Assembly: GCA_964020975.1 (NCBI GenBank)
Contig: OZ026627.1
Coordinates: forward strand, 36,512,533 to 36,576,532
DNA length: 64,000 nucleotides
Reading direction: 5' to 3'
Source of the DNA: Hermodice carunculata
Taxonomy: Eukaryota > Annelida > Polychaeta > Eunicida > Amphinomidae
Shown here piece by piece: positions 35,490 through 46,188 of this stretch. How positions within the stretch are numbered: the stretch's first letter is position 1; the number at the start of each line of letters is the position of its first letter. The translations under genes and the position numbers were made by a program. Under the pieces are notes generated by a model, which was not told the origin of the DNA, did no database searches, and saw only the letters and a program-made list of their open reading frames with translations.

Positions 35490-37853
35490 ATCTGAGCACG
35501 CCCATTCAAACAAACTTGGTCGAAATCACCCAAGGTACATCTTCACCAAGTTTGAAGTGCATTTGGTTGATGGTTTTGGAGAACAAGTCAAAAATGTGAA
35601 TTTCCTTTGAAATCCCCATTGACTTGCATGGTGATCAATGGAAATACATGCACATGCATTAATCGACATGTACCCAAATTGAAAAATTTGTTAAAATCAG
35701 ATATCCAGAGTATCACAGCCTGTTGAACAACTTTGTTTAACCCTCCTACAAGCTAGATTTCTACCAAGTTTCAGAACAACCTGAGTGGTTTGGAGAAGTT
35801 GAAAATATCAAAACATGCAAAAATTCCTTTTAAAAAAAGGCAAACTAGGTGACTGTGACAGTCCTGTGCTCAGCTGACCTTACATGCACAGAGCAAAGTG
35901 GTCCTATGAACTTCAGAATAATATCAAGGTTGTCTCTGTTTAAGACAATTATCGCTGTTACTATCATAAACATATTCCCTTACCAAATTTTGACAATTTA
36001 TTGAAAATCAGAAAAATGACAGCACCACAATGTAGCAAACAAATTTGGTGGATATAGTCCACATATACTCCCAGTAAGTCTGAAAGGATCCAACTTACAG
36101 CTTACGAGAAAAAGTCAATGAAAAGTGAAAATGAAAAAAAAATCTTAAAAAAAGTAAAAAATAATTACAGCACCACCTGTTGAACAAGTTAAGGTCTAGA
36201 GGTGTCAAGAAGGGTCTTATGCAATTTCAAACTAATTAGTCTGGTGCTTTGGAGATTTTTAACAAATTTTCTAAAAAAATATAACCAGAAAATTTGTTAT
36301 CAAATACTCAAAATTCATTGGAGTGTCACCATTGAACAAACTAGGTAGAGAACCGCCCAGGCACATTCCCAGAAAGTTTCAAGTGAATCTGGTTGAAAGT
36401 TTTGGATAAAGGGTCAAAAATGTGAATTTCCATTGCAGTCTGCATAGACTTGCATAGTAATCAACAGAAATATGTGCATTAACTGACAGTTACCCAAACA
36501 GAAAAATTTAATAAAAATCAGGGATCCAGAGTATGACCACTTGAACAAAGTTCATACATACACACCCAAGGTACATGCCTACCGAGTTTGAAGTGAATCT
36601 GGCTCACAGTTTTGGAGAAGAACTAGATATAATAGTGGTGCTTGCACCATGGAGGGGACTGCTGTATACAAATATGGGACAGTTAGGTCAGCAAATATAT
36701 CTCACCTTGGATATTGGGTAAACTGACCTTGGGGATACAGGTTCAAAGTCAGCTAGATGTATAGTAATAAATCGTTGAACATAAAATCCACCATCCAGAA
36801 GCAAATAAGTGGCTGTGTGACCTTGAGAAGTGGGTCAAGGTCACTCATGTTCAAACTTACCCAGCCCTATAGCGGACTAAAATCATGTACTATCTAAAAC
36901 CCATAAATAAAAAAGTATATAAATTATTGTGTGGACACTGAATTTCACAAAAGTGGCTGCATGACAGAGGAAATTGGGTCAAGGTCACTCATCTTCAAAC
37001 TTCACCTTGACCTGATAGAAAACTATGATGATGTGCAATATGAAATCTGTATAGCTTGAAAACTTTTCAAGTTATTATGCAGACACCAAATTCACTAATG
37101 TGGCTCTGTCATCTTGGGAAATGTGTCAAGGTCACCCATCTTTTAACTTGACTAAGCCCTTACAGAGGACTATAATCTTGTGCAATATAAACACCCTAAC
37201 TCAAAAGCTTCCCAAGTTATCATGTGCACACCAAATCAACTAATGTGGCTCTGTGACCTTGGGAATTGGGTCAAGGTCTCCTATCAATGAACCTGACTTA
37301 GCTCTTACAGAGGACAACAACCCTGTGCAATATGAAAGCCCTAGCTCAAAAAACTTATCAAGTTATCATGTGGACACCAAATTTACTTATATGGCTCTGT
37401 GATCTTGGGAGTAGGATCAAGGTCACCCATCTTAAAACTTGAAGTAGCCCTTATAGAGAACTAAAATCCTGTGCAATATGAAAGCCCTAGCTCAAAAGTT
37501 CTCAAGTAATCATGTGGAAACTACACCAAATTTACTAATGTGGCTCTGTGACCTTGGGATTTGGGTCAAGGTCACTCATCTTAAAACTTAAGGTAGTCCT
37601 TACCGAGGACTAAAATCCTGTGCAATATGACAGCCCTAGCTCAAAAACTTCTCAAGTTATCATGCGGAAACAATCCGGATGAACGCATGGACAGTCAGAT
37701 GCCGGCCGGCCGGAACCTGCGATCACTATAGGGGAGTCGCCTTTGGCGGTCTTCTAATGAAAGAATGTGACGTGTATAGATGGACAGACAGATGGCTGAA
37801 GGATCACCATCTATCCTATAAACTCAGCTAACTGACAAGTCAGCTGAGCTAAT
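35490..37853 (+). mobile_element. Helitron-like element with internal repeats and a nested array
   Basis: The core starts at about 35864 (tcctgtgctcagctgacctt) and ends with the hairpin (actcagctaactgacaag tcagctgagct) and CTAA at 37849-37852. Repeats of agtttgaagtg and gaatctgg boxes occur at 35530-35620, 36360-36430 and 36570-36620. A ~1.1-kb tandem-unit element (36618-37755) interrupts it, because gttttggagaagaa and aagaatgtgacgtgtataga flank the foreign block. In the copy at 9545-10258 the corresponding parts are close together. Confidence 0.5.
36618..37755. repeat. Tandem array of ~147-bp units with TCAAGGTCA, nested in a Helitron-like element
   Basis: Six units begin near 36809, 36953, 37101, 37242, 37390 and 37540 (atgtggctctgtgaccttgg or variants). 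They share the box order of 14940-16440. The left flank starts ctagatataatagtggtgct. The right flank includes ggccggccggaacctgcgat and gggagtcgcctttggcggtc. These are likely the non-repeat ends of a pearl/HINE-like element. Confidence 0.65.
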
Positions 37854-37939
37854 AAGAATTGGTCCAGCAGCCAATTACGAATACTTGTGTCGTCAAACTG
37901 GCAACAACTACATAATTGTATCAACTTAGTCATTCTCAC

Positions 37940-38009
37940 CTCGCAATCCAAGGCAGAAGTTTGTATTGCTGGTTATGCAGAGAGGGAGATGAAATACTGT
38001 CTTCGTGAT
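37940..38009 (-). CDS. Candidate internal exon
   Basis: On the minus strand, the acceptor cagccttcactgagcag precedes a 70-nt open segment ending GCGAG before gtgaga (37939). The favoured frame reads HEDSISSPSLHNQQYKLLPW then IAR, with two leading and two trailing nucleotides. A second frame is open too. It cannot be joined directly to 39675-39795 in phase, so another exon, or a different frame, would be needed between them. Confidence 0.35.
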
Positions 38010-39064
38010 CTGCTCAGTGAAGGCTGAACAGAACACTCACTGACTATTTGTACAAACAAACCCTTGACTGACCACAATTATTTATATCACTAATTCCAGA
38101 TATCTAGCATCGGGCCTACTTGTGTTGTCCAAGAATTCAGGGTTGGAGTCAAGACCAATATTGTTTGATTGCTCGAGATCATTGGTGGCAGAGACACTTA
38201 GGATGACCCACGTCGGGTCTGATTGACATCAACAAAATGTGGATCACATGTAAGCAGTCAAAACTAATCCATCAATTTCAACCGCAAAAGAAATCCATCA
38301 AACTGCAATGGCAATCTACCAACAGACAAATCAGGATTATGTCTCAGGGAACCCAGACTTGCCGGTGTGGAGTATCTTCACATCTGTTGTGACTTTTCCT
38401 GCCCATCCATTCAAGCTATCCCAGACATCCATATCAGGACCCTCTTCCCGCAGCATAAATGAGCACATGTCCCAGCGTTTACACATCACCAAGGAAACGG
38501 CAACAGATGGCCAGTCAGAGAAAAGTCACTGAAGAAAAACATTATCTCTGATGCCAATAAACACAAGATGAAAAAAAATGTGGTGAGATGGACTGGCGGA
38601 TATGGGCGTCATACCTATGTGTAAATATCTTACATGTGATGTATGTACCACAGACAGTGTTCTGTTGCCTGGTTTAATCAACCACTCCATACATGTACTG
38701 TGTACAATACGACAGGGGTCAGTCAGTGCCCACGCTGTGTGTCAAAATCAAAGGGGCAAATGCATTCATGAGACTTGCATGAAAAATTGTAAGCTTTGCA
38801 GTCCATGCAAAATTTCAAAACTTCACTTAACATTATGGACAATATGTGTGTGTGTATTCATACATATATGTATAAAAACATATTTATGAATGCATATTTA
38901 AACAGTTCTTCACTGAATGAAAATAAAAATACTATATAATGAGCAATATTAGAAAATAGATTCAAACACCATAAAAAATTATCAGAGCTACAATTATTGG
39001 ACAAACCTTCACATATCAATCTGCTCTGAGCTTTTACCCTTTATCTGGTTGGAATATGGCAATG
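38010..39064. other. Unassigned DNA
   Basis: A 74-codon plus frame (38308-38532) and an open minus frame overlap at 38300-38530. The segment is somewhat GC-richer than its surroundings, but neither strand gives a consistent acceptor, frame and donor. No repeat recognised. Confidence 0.3.
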
Positions 39065-39251
39065 TCAATAACTTTCCTTGAGCACCCAACCCATGCCAAG
39101 GAAAGCTGTTGATCAGGGGAATGTTATCATAACAAGCCTTACCTATAATTTCCAGCAAAAATTCTTCCTATGGATGAGAAATCTAAGTAAATTGAGACAG
39201 ACAACAGCCTCCATCCAAGCACTGTTGGGACCATTGAGCAGAGAGGGTAAA
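39065..39251 (-). mobile_element. TTAA hairpin element, CCCTTTCC group (decayed, inverted)
   Basis: The hairpin (gtcaataactttccttgagc ... ccatgccaaggaaagctgtt) lies at about 39065-39112. It is followed by ttatcataacaagcc and acaacagcctccatccaagc, then cagagagggtaaat, which mirror the inverted group order. The termini are lost. Confidence 0.45.
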
Positions 39252-39674
39252 TGGCTGCTTTAAATTTTCACTTTTGCAAAGAGATTCTGCAGGAAAATAT
39301 CCATTAGTACCAGCCTCTCTTGCAGACTGATGCTAAAAAATTGGGAGACAACGGATTGTGGGGATTTCATAATGACACTATCAGGGCTCCATACTGAATG
39401 GAGAAAAAAAAACCCTAAAGGTGCATGCTCTACACTCAAAATGAACTAAGACAGACACCGCAACCCCCCCCCCCCCCAAGAAAAAAAGAAAACTTCCCGA
39501 CGGATGCCTCTGATAGTGGCCAGTGAAACTTGTCTGAGTAACTTGTCTGAGTAATTCTTCCTCTCTCCCTGTTTCCCAAGCAACCATAAAATTTGATGCA
39601 GGTGATATGCAGCTAGGTCGAAACAAAAGATATCAGACAGCAAAGGAAAGTTTTTATAAATGATATTAACTTAC

Positions 39675-39795
39675 ATAGACTGTGTCTTAGTCTCGATGTA
39701 GACAATTTCCTTTAAACCCATTTTTTCCAGAATGTACAAAGATTTCCTGTACACCCCCTCAGCAGATGTCACATGGAGAACATCTCTCTGACACA
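39675..39795 (-). CDS. Candidate internal exon of an unidentified host gene
   Basis: Minus strand: the acceptor ttggaaggctatcag precedes a 121-nt segment ending before a consensus gtaagt donor (39674). Only one frame is open, with two leading nucleotides, 39 codons and two trailing. It reads CQRDVLHVTSAEGVYRKSLY then ILEKMGLKEIVYIETKTQS. The single frame, good sites and balanced composition make this one of the most convincing exons here. Its leading phase fits the end of 40797-40854 (G plus TG gives Val). I do not recognise the family. Confidence 0.6.
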
Positions 39796-40796
39796 CTGAT
39801 AGCCTTCCAAGGTAAAAAGGTTAACTTCTCAAACCCACACAAGTCAGTTTTATTTTGCCAGATTCACCCTGTCTGTGTTTGATATGACCTGCCAAACTGA
39901 AAACTTCCTCACCTGTGGCGCCACAGAAAATACTTCTGATAAAATTTCCATGCCATCTATGAATGCATGGAGTCATGTGATCCTTTGATGAAAAATGTTT
40001 TCACAAATTTCGATGCAGCCAGATAAAATTGTAGAGATTTCAAAAAGATGAGGTTTTCACTTCAATTCTGACTACCCACTGAAAAGCAAAGGTAGAGTCA
40101 CTCCAGAACTTCTGGTATTTTGCAAATGAAACACATACCAGATTCCATGCAGATTTTGCAGAGTCTTTAGTTTTCATATCTTTCAGCTGTCAAGTTAAGC
40201 TTCAAATCTTTTACTACCGGGTATTTTATCTTGACATTGAAAGTGAGAATTTTATCACTCAGTTTGAGGTGCAAGTGACCTTGGGTGTGATATCATTACT
40301 CAATTATTTTAAATGTCTGTCATACGCAGTTATGCACAATCTTCCAACTGAATGGCAAACTTTGAGTGCAGTGAAATGTGCATTTCCTCAATTCTGAGGT
40401 AAGCAGACATTCACTCATTACTGCACACTGGTCTCCCCCCTTGTATCCTGTCTGCACCAGCTAAAAACCTTAAAAGCACAGCTACTTTCCTCCATGGTGG
40501 TCATCTGTAGTGACAGGTTTCCATTCTATTTATTTTATTCCAGGTACATGTACCATAAATATATGTACATGCGCTAATTTTCATGTGTGGAAAATTTCAA
40601 GGAGTTGTCGTTTCAGGCACATAATTGAAGATCCAGCTCACTATTTTTGACAAAGTGCTTACCAAACCCATGTTAAAATGTCATTTAATTGTGTTTTTAT
40701 CTTCATAATTTTATGCCATCAGCAAGATAAGTGAAAACAAAAATGAAGGAAAATTATTTCTCTTTTCCCAATTTACTCATATAGCTGTTGCCTCAC

Positions 40797-40854
40797 CCAA
40801 AGACTGAGCTATGGAGTATTCCTGGAACTGGGTGTGTTCAGCAGGCAAATACAG
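40797..40854 (-). CDS. Candidate internal exon, phase-compatible with 39675-39795
   Basis: Minus strand: the acceptor aagatcagaattacag (ending 40855) and donor TTGG followed by gtgagg (40796) enclose 58 nt. Only one frame is open: 19 codons plus one nucleotide, LYLPAEHTQFQEYSIAQSL. The trailing nucleotide completes the first codon of 39675-39795. Phase agreement across a 1-kb intron supports both. Function unknown. Confidence 0.5.
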
Positions 40855-41494
40855 CTGTAATTCTGATCTTTGTTAATCTCTTTATTTTATTTTTTTTGCA
40901 GTCTTGTCTGCAAGCACTTTTTTTTCTGAATTCTTGAAAACCAAAATGATCTGTCCTGCAAATCAGCTTGACTTGTTTGTATAGGTGCTCATGTGTATAG
41001 ATTACAAATGACCCTTATATCCAGGATCTCATATTGAGGCCCTTCTCTTGAAAGACCACCCTCTGGAGACCACCTGTCTTGGAAGGCCATACTTTTCAGA
41101 CACATTCTGCATATATGAGCAAGACTAGGCAAGTAGCCGTTGTATGGCAAATGCAGGTTCGACCGGTCTCGATACTGTATCTTGTCAGGAACCGTTGAAA
41201 AACCCGTTGATACCCAAATATCGTGCTGTTGTAGTCACGTTACATGTGGATTTGTGTTTACGTTTCAGGAGCACTATGACATAATACAATAGTATGTTAC
41301 AATAGTTACAATAGTATGTCTGTCATAATCTGAATCTGGTTCCCATTGGCTGTAATGGGTCCAGAATGGGAATCCCCTGGCTGGGGATCTCACTCTGATT
41401 TTGACCTGGTTTGGTGCAAAATATTTATGTTGGGTTGACCAGAAGGGACACCCTAAGGGTGCATATACTTTTGATGTCATTTACACCTCCAACA
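40855..41494. other. Presumed intron and MITE fragment
   Basis: At 41040-41100, cttgaaagaccaccctctgg and agaccacctgtcttggaagg are remnants of the GGTCTC MITE type. Nothing else assigned. Confidence 0.4.
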
Positions 41495-41610
41495 TTGAAA
41501 GATCACAGGCCTCCTTTGAAAGACCACAATTTGCCAATTCCCAAACCTGTGAAACCTGTCTTCAAAGACCACAGGTGGTCTTTGAAGACAGGCTTCACAA
41601 TATACACGAA
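41495..41610. mobile_element. GGTCTC-type MITE reduced to a palindrome
   Basis: The segment 41548-41600 is a near-perfect inverted repeat of tgtgaaacctgtcttcaaag and its complement, joined at ccacaggtgg with almost no loop. These are the two ends of the MITE type brought together. A degenerate tgaaagatcacaggcctcct stretch precedes it. Confidence 0.65.
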
Positions 41611-41871
41611 CCACACGCTACTACTTGGTTCTATCTCTCTGTAACGCTTATGAGCACATACCTGTCCAACTTGAGAAACTGGTGAAGAAAACATCTACAT
41701 TAACTCATTCTTGGTCAGATTAAGACTGTCTGCAGCTTTCACCCGCATGGGTTAACATGCCATAATCTGTATCAATAAATGCTTTTCACGTGGGGCTTGG
41801 TACCCCAGACAGATGTTATCTGCAGCACTCATTCACAAAAGTTTCGCTTGATGAGATATTCAACAAAAACA

Positions 41872-42118
41872 TTAACTCTCTCAGGGTCAGCCATGTCTAA
41901 AGTTGATCTACTGAAGACAACTGGTCTGAGTTATCATTGGGATCTCAGATTCGAGATCCTCGTAAAAAGACCTTTCATTCAAGTACCAGCATGCCTGTAG
42001 TTCCAAAGACAATATCCCAAGTCAATAGCTTTCCTTGGCACACATTGGGTGCATTGCATCCAATGCCGGCTGAGAAAAGCTCTCGACTCAGTCCAAAACT
42101 CAGCACTTAAAGAGTTAA
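41872..42118 (+). mobile_element. TTAA hairpin element, CTCTTT group (well preserved)
   Basis: The ends are TTAACTCTCTCAGGGTCAG and the inverse ctcagcacttaaagagTTAA. Boxes tctaaagttgatctactgaa, tcaagtaccagcatgcctgt and the hairpin at about 42019-42086 follow the order of 30383-30636. No coding sequence. Confidence 0.8.
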
Positions 42119-42740
42119 AAAGCACAAAGGACAATCTGCATTTGGGAGGGGGGGGAGGAGGTTTTTGGGCAATCTGAGACCCAAAGAGTTCAGAGTTAAC
42201 AGCATGGCATTTCATCTCTTCTGTTTGTGTTCTTTTCACCGTTTTTTCTTTCTTTTTTTTTTTATTTTGCCACTAAGTTTTCACAAGTGATTACAATCAA
42301 GTCTGCCGGGATCCTCAGAAGTAGCACAATACGCAATGTCCACACACTTTGGCAATCATCACTCCCCGCTAATTACCCAGTTTTGACTGCACGTGTACAA
42401 ACTGGCTATAATCACACCTCCCTGACAAAGACAACAAACAGCATCAAGCCTCCAGCCCTCCCAATGACTGCTCCCCTAAAGGGGTCACACGCCTCCTCTC
42501 CCCAGGGGGTCATATGTTTAGCTACTACGGTAAATGTACATGTTTCCAGACCTATAAATTTTCACGGTTTTTACATTTCAGATATTTAACTCCTGTTTTG
42601 GTTGTATTTATTTTGGATTGGACACAGTTCTTAAAACGATGCTAAAATGATCTTTCATTTGTTTTGTTTTTTTTTACTTAATTGTGCTATCAGCAAAATA
42701 AATAAAAACAAAACTACAGCAAAAATTTAAGCAAATCCAC

Positions 42741-42863
42741 AGCTCCTTCAGCCTGAGGTCGTTTTCCTGGTCCAAGCTGACACAACAGAAAGACAGGTTG
42801 GAGTGATACTTGTGATGATGGAAATAATCAGGGGCTGATGCTAAAATGTCCACATGTGGACCA
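42741..42863 (-). CDS. Candidate internal exon of an unidentified host gene
   Basis: Minus strand: the acceptor gattctgtagtgtgttacag (ending 42864) precedes a single open frame with one leading nucleotide. It reads GPHVDILASAPDYFHHHKYH then SNLSFCCVSLDQENDLRLKE. Two donors are possible: gtggat at 42740 (123-nt exon) or gtagtt at 42717 (146-nt exon). Beyond this the frame becomes T-rich and stops at 42674. The other two frames contain stops. The family is not recognised. Neither donor gives the phase required by 40797-40854, so an intervening exon is implied if both belong to one gene. Confidence 0.5.
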
Positions 42864-43418
42864 CTGTAACACACTACAGAATCGTTAACCCTCCCCTCTC
42901 CTGTGACAAAAACTTTTTCCAGTCAAACCTTGTCCAGTTGACATCTTCATAAGCCTTTTAAGAAAACATACAAGTGCTTCAGATTTTCCCAGAAAATGTG
43001 TATCATTTTCAAGTGCTAGTATTTGGTTCAACTGGTGAATGATTTTTTCATTCTTTCCCTCATTTTCTTTTCAAGTTTTTCCTTTAGAAAAAAAAAAACA
43101 ATCAGGCTTGCCAGTCTTGAGTCCTGTCTTTTTCATGTTAAAAAATCAGTAATGAACAAGAAATTAAAATAAAATGCTTTGCTGTGTGAAAATTAGTCAC
43201 AACAAAGGTCACACATATGAATCACATTGGTGTCAACCCCCAAATATTTTATTCAGGAGACCCACGTGCAAGGTGCAAGAAGACAAAGAATATGGGCCAC
43301 ATTCCCCCTAATAAATTATTCTCCTCATTTTATCAACTTCTGGAGTCTCCAGGTAGAGAGACTTTGATTAAAATTGGAAGAGTTGACAGGTATGGAATCA
43401 TTACAGAGGGGGATAAAG

Positions 43419-43661
43419 GGGTTTTCTATACTGACCTACTGGGCATTTTTATTTACCGTATGTGCATACATTGTAGCAGGGCAAATTATTGCCCATATAT
43501 CAATATAATGAAACCCCCTTTACCCACCCCCCACCCTACCCTACCCTACCCCACCCCAGAAAAGGGGTTTTCTGTACTGACCTACTGGGCATTTTCATTT
43601 ACCATATTTCTATACATTGTACCAGGGCACAATATTGCCCATACCAATATAATGAGACCCC
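43419..43661. repeat. Tandem duplication (~142-bp period) inside a 222-codon open frame
   Basis: ggggttttctatactgacct...ggcaaattattgcccatata (43419-43500) recurs as ggggttttctgtactgacct...ggcacaatattgcccatacc (43562-43643), separated by a C-rich stretch. The long plus frame at 43217-43885 arises partly from this duplication and crosses unrelated AT-rich DNA. I do not call it a gene. Confidence 0.65.
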
Positions 43662-43861
43662 CTTTATGCAGATTGCTTCAGTATTTCTGCCAGCCTCACT
43701 GCATTCAACATTATTTCAGTTTGATCCACTGGAGTTATGATACTAGTAATTTCAAAAGAAGACAACAGTTTTCAGATAAAAAGCCAAAACAGTGCCTAAA
43801 ATACATGAAAACAGGCAAAAATTTCACCAAAAGTCACAATTTTTCTTCTTTTCCAAACAGA

Positions 43862-44076
43862 TTAACCCTTTCTCCCTTGAATTGACACTTGAGTCAACAA
43901 CTTTCCTTGCATGAGTTGGGCAACTCATGCCGAAGAAAAAGTTGTTGACCTGGGGCATGTAAACTTGATAGGGCTCATCTACAATTCTCAGTCAAAATTC
44001 TTTTTCATTCTGTTAAAAACACTAAAGCAGATATTTGACCAGCCGGTTTTGGCCGGCTTAAGGGGAAAAGTGTTAA
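43862..44076 (-). mobile_element. TTAA hairpin element, CCCTTTCC group (inverted, well preserved)
   Basis: The ends are TTAACCCTTTCTCCCTTGAA and ggcttaaggggaaaagtgTTAA. The hairpin is at 43893-43949 with arms gtcaacaactttccttgcat and a near complement. Then come tctacaattctcagtcaaaa and gaccagccggttttggccgg, the inverted order of 5647-5885. Confidence 0.8.
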
Positions 44077-44530
44077 AAAAAGGCAGAGGTGGGGCATAAA
44101 ATGACATGGGCCACGCACTGACAAATCCACTGGGAATCTTTACAGGGCAACAATGTACAGGGTTTTCAAACAATAAATTTTAAATTAAATTAAATTTTTA
44201 TTAAACCCCCAAGTTGGGGAAACAAATAAAAGTATGTACATCGAAATAAAATTGTACATTGAAATAATATTCAAGCAATGTAAACATAAAAAACCTCTGC
44301 ACAAGTTATGCCATATAAAAATGCACAAAGGTTTGGCACACCAGCACCATTATAACATAATTTTGCACCCTTATGAAATAAGTTATTAAGAACTAAAAAC
44401 AGAAGGTAAGGGAGAGACGGGGGGGGGGGTCACATGGGGTCATGATAGAGCAGTCATGATCCCATGGGCACCCACATCCACCATGGACTGCCCCCTCCCC
44501 CCATCCCCCCCTCAAATATAGTTACATGTA

Positions 44531-44797
44531 TTATCCAAATGCTTTGGTAAGTAGTTTGACTAAAAGAAATTCCTCACTGTATGGCTTGAGGAACTGTTCA
44601 GAACAGATAAGTGTTCTGAGTGAGTCAATTATGCCATTTTCTGTAGCAGGTTTATAGTTAAAAGTATAATCCTCGGTAAAAATGCGAGTCACTGGAATTT
44701 TAAATCTAACCAGTCTTTCAATTAAAGAGCCTGTGTAAAGTTTGCCTTTTGAAATATATTCTGCCAAGAGAAAATCATTGACATCTCTGGCCGGAGA
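44531..44797 (-). CDS. Candidate terminal exon (88 codons and stop)
   Basis: Minus strand: a strong acceptor (ttattttatttattggtttacag) precedes an open frame of 88 codons. It begins SPARDVNDFLLAEYISKGKL, continues RFKIPVTRIFTEDYTFNYKP and ends EEFLLVKLLTKAFG with TAA. Downstream on the same strand is a G-rich stretch. At 44170-44215 a short ccccaacttgggg hairpin, AATAAA and three TTTAA units follow. That tail could be a host 3' end or a LINE tail. The exon is more AT-rich than the other candidates, so an element-derived origin is possible. I recognise no domain. Confidence 0.4.
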   Translation of the reverse strand, partial: SPARDVNDFLLAEYISKGKLYTGSLIERLVRFKIPVTRIFTEDYTFNYKPATENGIIDSLRTLICSEQFLKPYSEEFLLVKLLTKAFG

Positions 44798-44883
44798 CTG
44801 TAAACCAATAAATAAAATAATCCAGCACACTGTCCTGTTTAAAACAAAAGATATAAACAGTACAACCACTTGCATGTAAAATG

Positions 44884-44998
44884 CCTGTCAGCTAGCATGT
44901 TTTACTCCTGTCAGCTAGCATGCTTTACTCCTGTCAGCTAGCATGCTTTACTCCTGTCAGCTAGCATGCTTTACTCCTGTCAGCTAGCATGCTTTACT
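44884..44998. repeat. 23-bp minisatellite, 5 units
   Basis: Five units of cctgtcagctagcatgcttt plus act; the first has one substitution (atgttttact). They lie between two minus-strand open segments, in a presumed intron. Confidence 0.95.
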
Positions 44999-45070
44999 CA
45001 ACAATATGAGTCATAGCACGAATTATTTCATGAGATCTTGCACCGCCTTTGACTTAAAATTTATAAACTG

Positions 45071-45218
45071 TTATAATTTTTGTGAAAATGACTCTGTATT
45101 TCCTTTTTTCTTTAAAATGTAACTAAGAATGCTGATAGATAAATTTAAGCATATCCAACTGAAGTCTGTCTCATACACTTCCTTTCTGGAAATAAGTGCT
45201 CTGCGATCAATTAAAAAC
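45071..45218 (-). CDS. Weak candidate exon ending in a stop
   Basis: Minus strand: the acceptor gacctttctcacatatttccag (ending 45219) precedes FLIDRRALISRKEVYETDFS then WICLNLSISILSYILKKKGN and a TAA. It is AT-rich like 44531-44797. A gtgtat donor after AGAAAGGAA would give a short internal exon instead. Function unknown. Confidence 0.3.
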
Positions 45219-45954
45219 CTGGAAATATGTGAGAAAGGTCTGGAGGGAAATTCCAAGAAGCCACATGGGTGTCAAATGTGAAGAATGTCAGCTGTGGCAG
45301 ACCCATGTGGTACACCTCACCTCAAGTTTCCCCCCAATGCTTATGTGCCTCTTCACAAGAAGAAAGTCTATTTTCTTAGTGACCTGAGAAAGCAGGTGTC
45401 AAGGTGGGCTGGGGAGAGAACATGGAATGGAAACTGTAGAATTTTTCTTTAAAAAAAAAAATCATGCAGGGACCACTGGTGCCATTAGCCAATTAGTCAA
45501 ATGCTAATGTTTCATACATTTGGCTAAAGAAATTTGCAAATGGCTAATTTATTTTAACCTGAATTATATAAGAGCTAGGACGAATTCTGCAGTGATTACT
45601 CTTTTATTTGCCGATTCGGCTACTAATTTTGAAGGCCTAGATCTGTCCCTGAATATGCATTCTTTCTTTTATTTAGTTGATGTTTAAATTTGTTTCAGTT
45701 TGGCTGGTTTGCATTAATTTTACACAAACTTTTGTGGCTTATGTAAAAGTAAACGGCCAGGTAAATTTTGGCCTGCTGAAATCTTTCAATTTTATTTTTG
45801 CTGATGCAAGATGTGAAACACGTGCTTTTATTTGTTACATTTGTGTCACTTATCTTTCTATTTGATGGTATATTGCATGTGACACTGATAAATGTTCCTA
45901 CCTTTGACTTTTTATTCTTCAGAAATCAATCATCCCATCGGTAGCCTCAATCTC
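45219..45954. other. Unassigned DNA
   Basis: No supported exon or element. Plus frames are short. Confidence 0.4.
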
Positions 45955-46188
45955 TTAACTCATTCCACCCTGATAGAAGACTAGACAGCTTTCCTTGGTG
46001 TGCTCTGGGCGCATTGCACCCAGAGCGCACCAAGGAAAGCTGTTGACCATGGGCATATAATTTGGAATTATCTTCCATGCAAGTATCATCCCAAATTTTG
46101 AAAAATAATCCCTAAATTAGTAAAATACAATTAGCATACGACATTTAGATATTAGCAGGAAAAGCGTCACTGGGGTGGAATGAGTTAA
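45955..46188 (-). mobile_element. TTAA hairpin element, CTCATTCCACCC group
   Basis: The ends are TTAACTCATTCCACCC and gggtggaatgagTTAA, an exact inverse of 16 bp. The hairpin near the left end (45985-46049) has arms cagctttccttggtgtgctc and its complement, with a tip at gcgcattgc. It combines the CTCATTCC terminus with the gtcaacagctttcc-type hairpin, unlike 18186-18436. Confidence 0.8.

Noticed and set aside
41700-41756. A very short TTAA element (TTAACTCATTCTTGG to gcatgggTTAA)
   Set aside because: The inverse match is poor and no hairpin or box is present.
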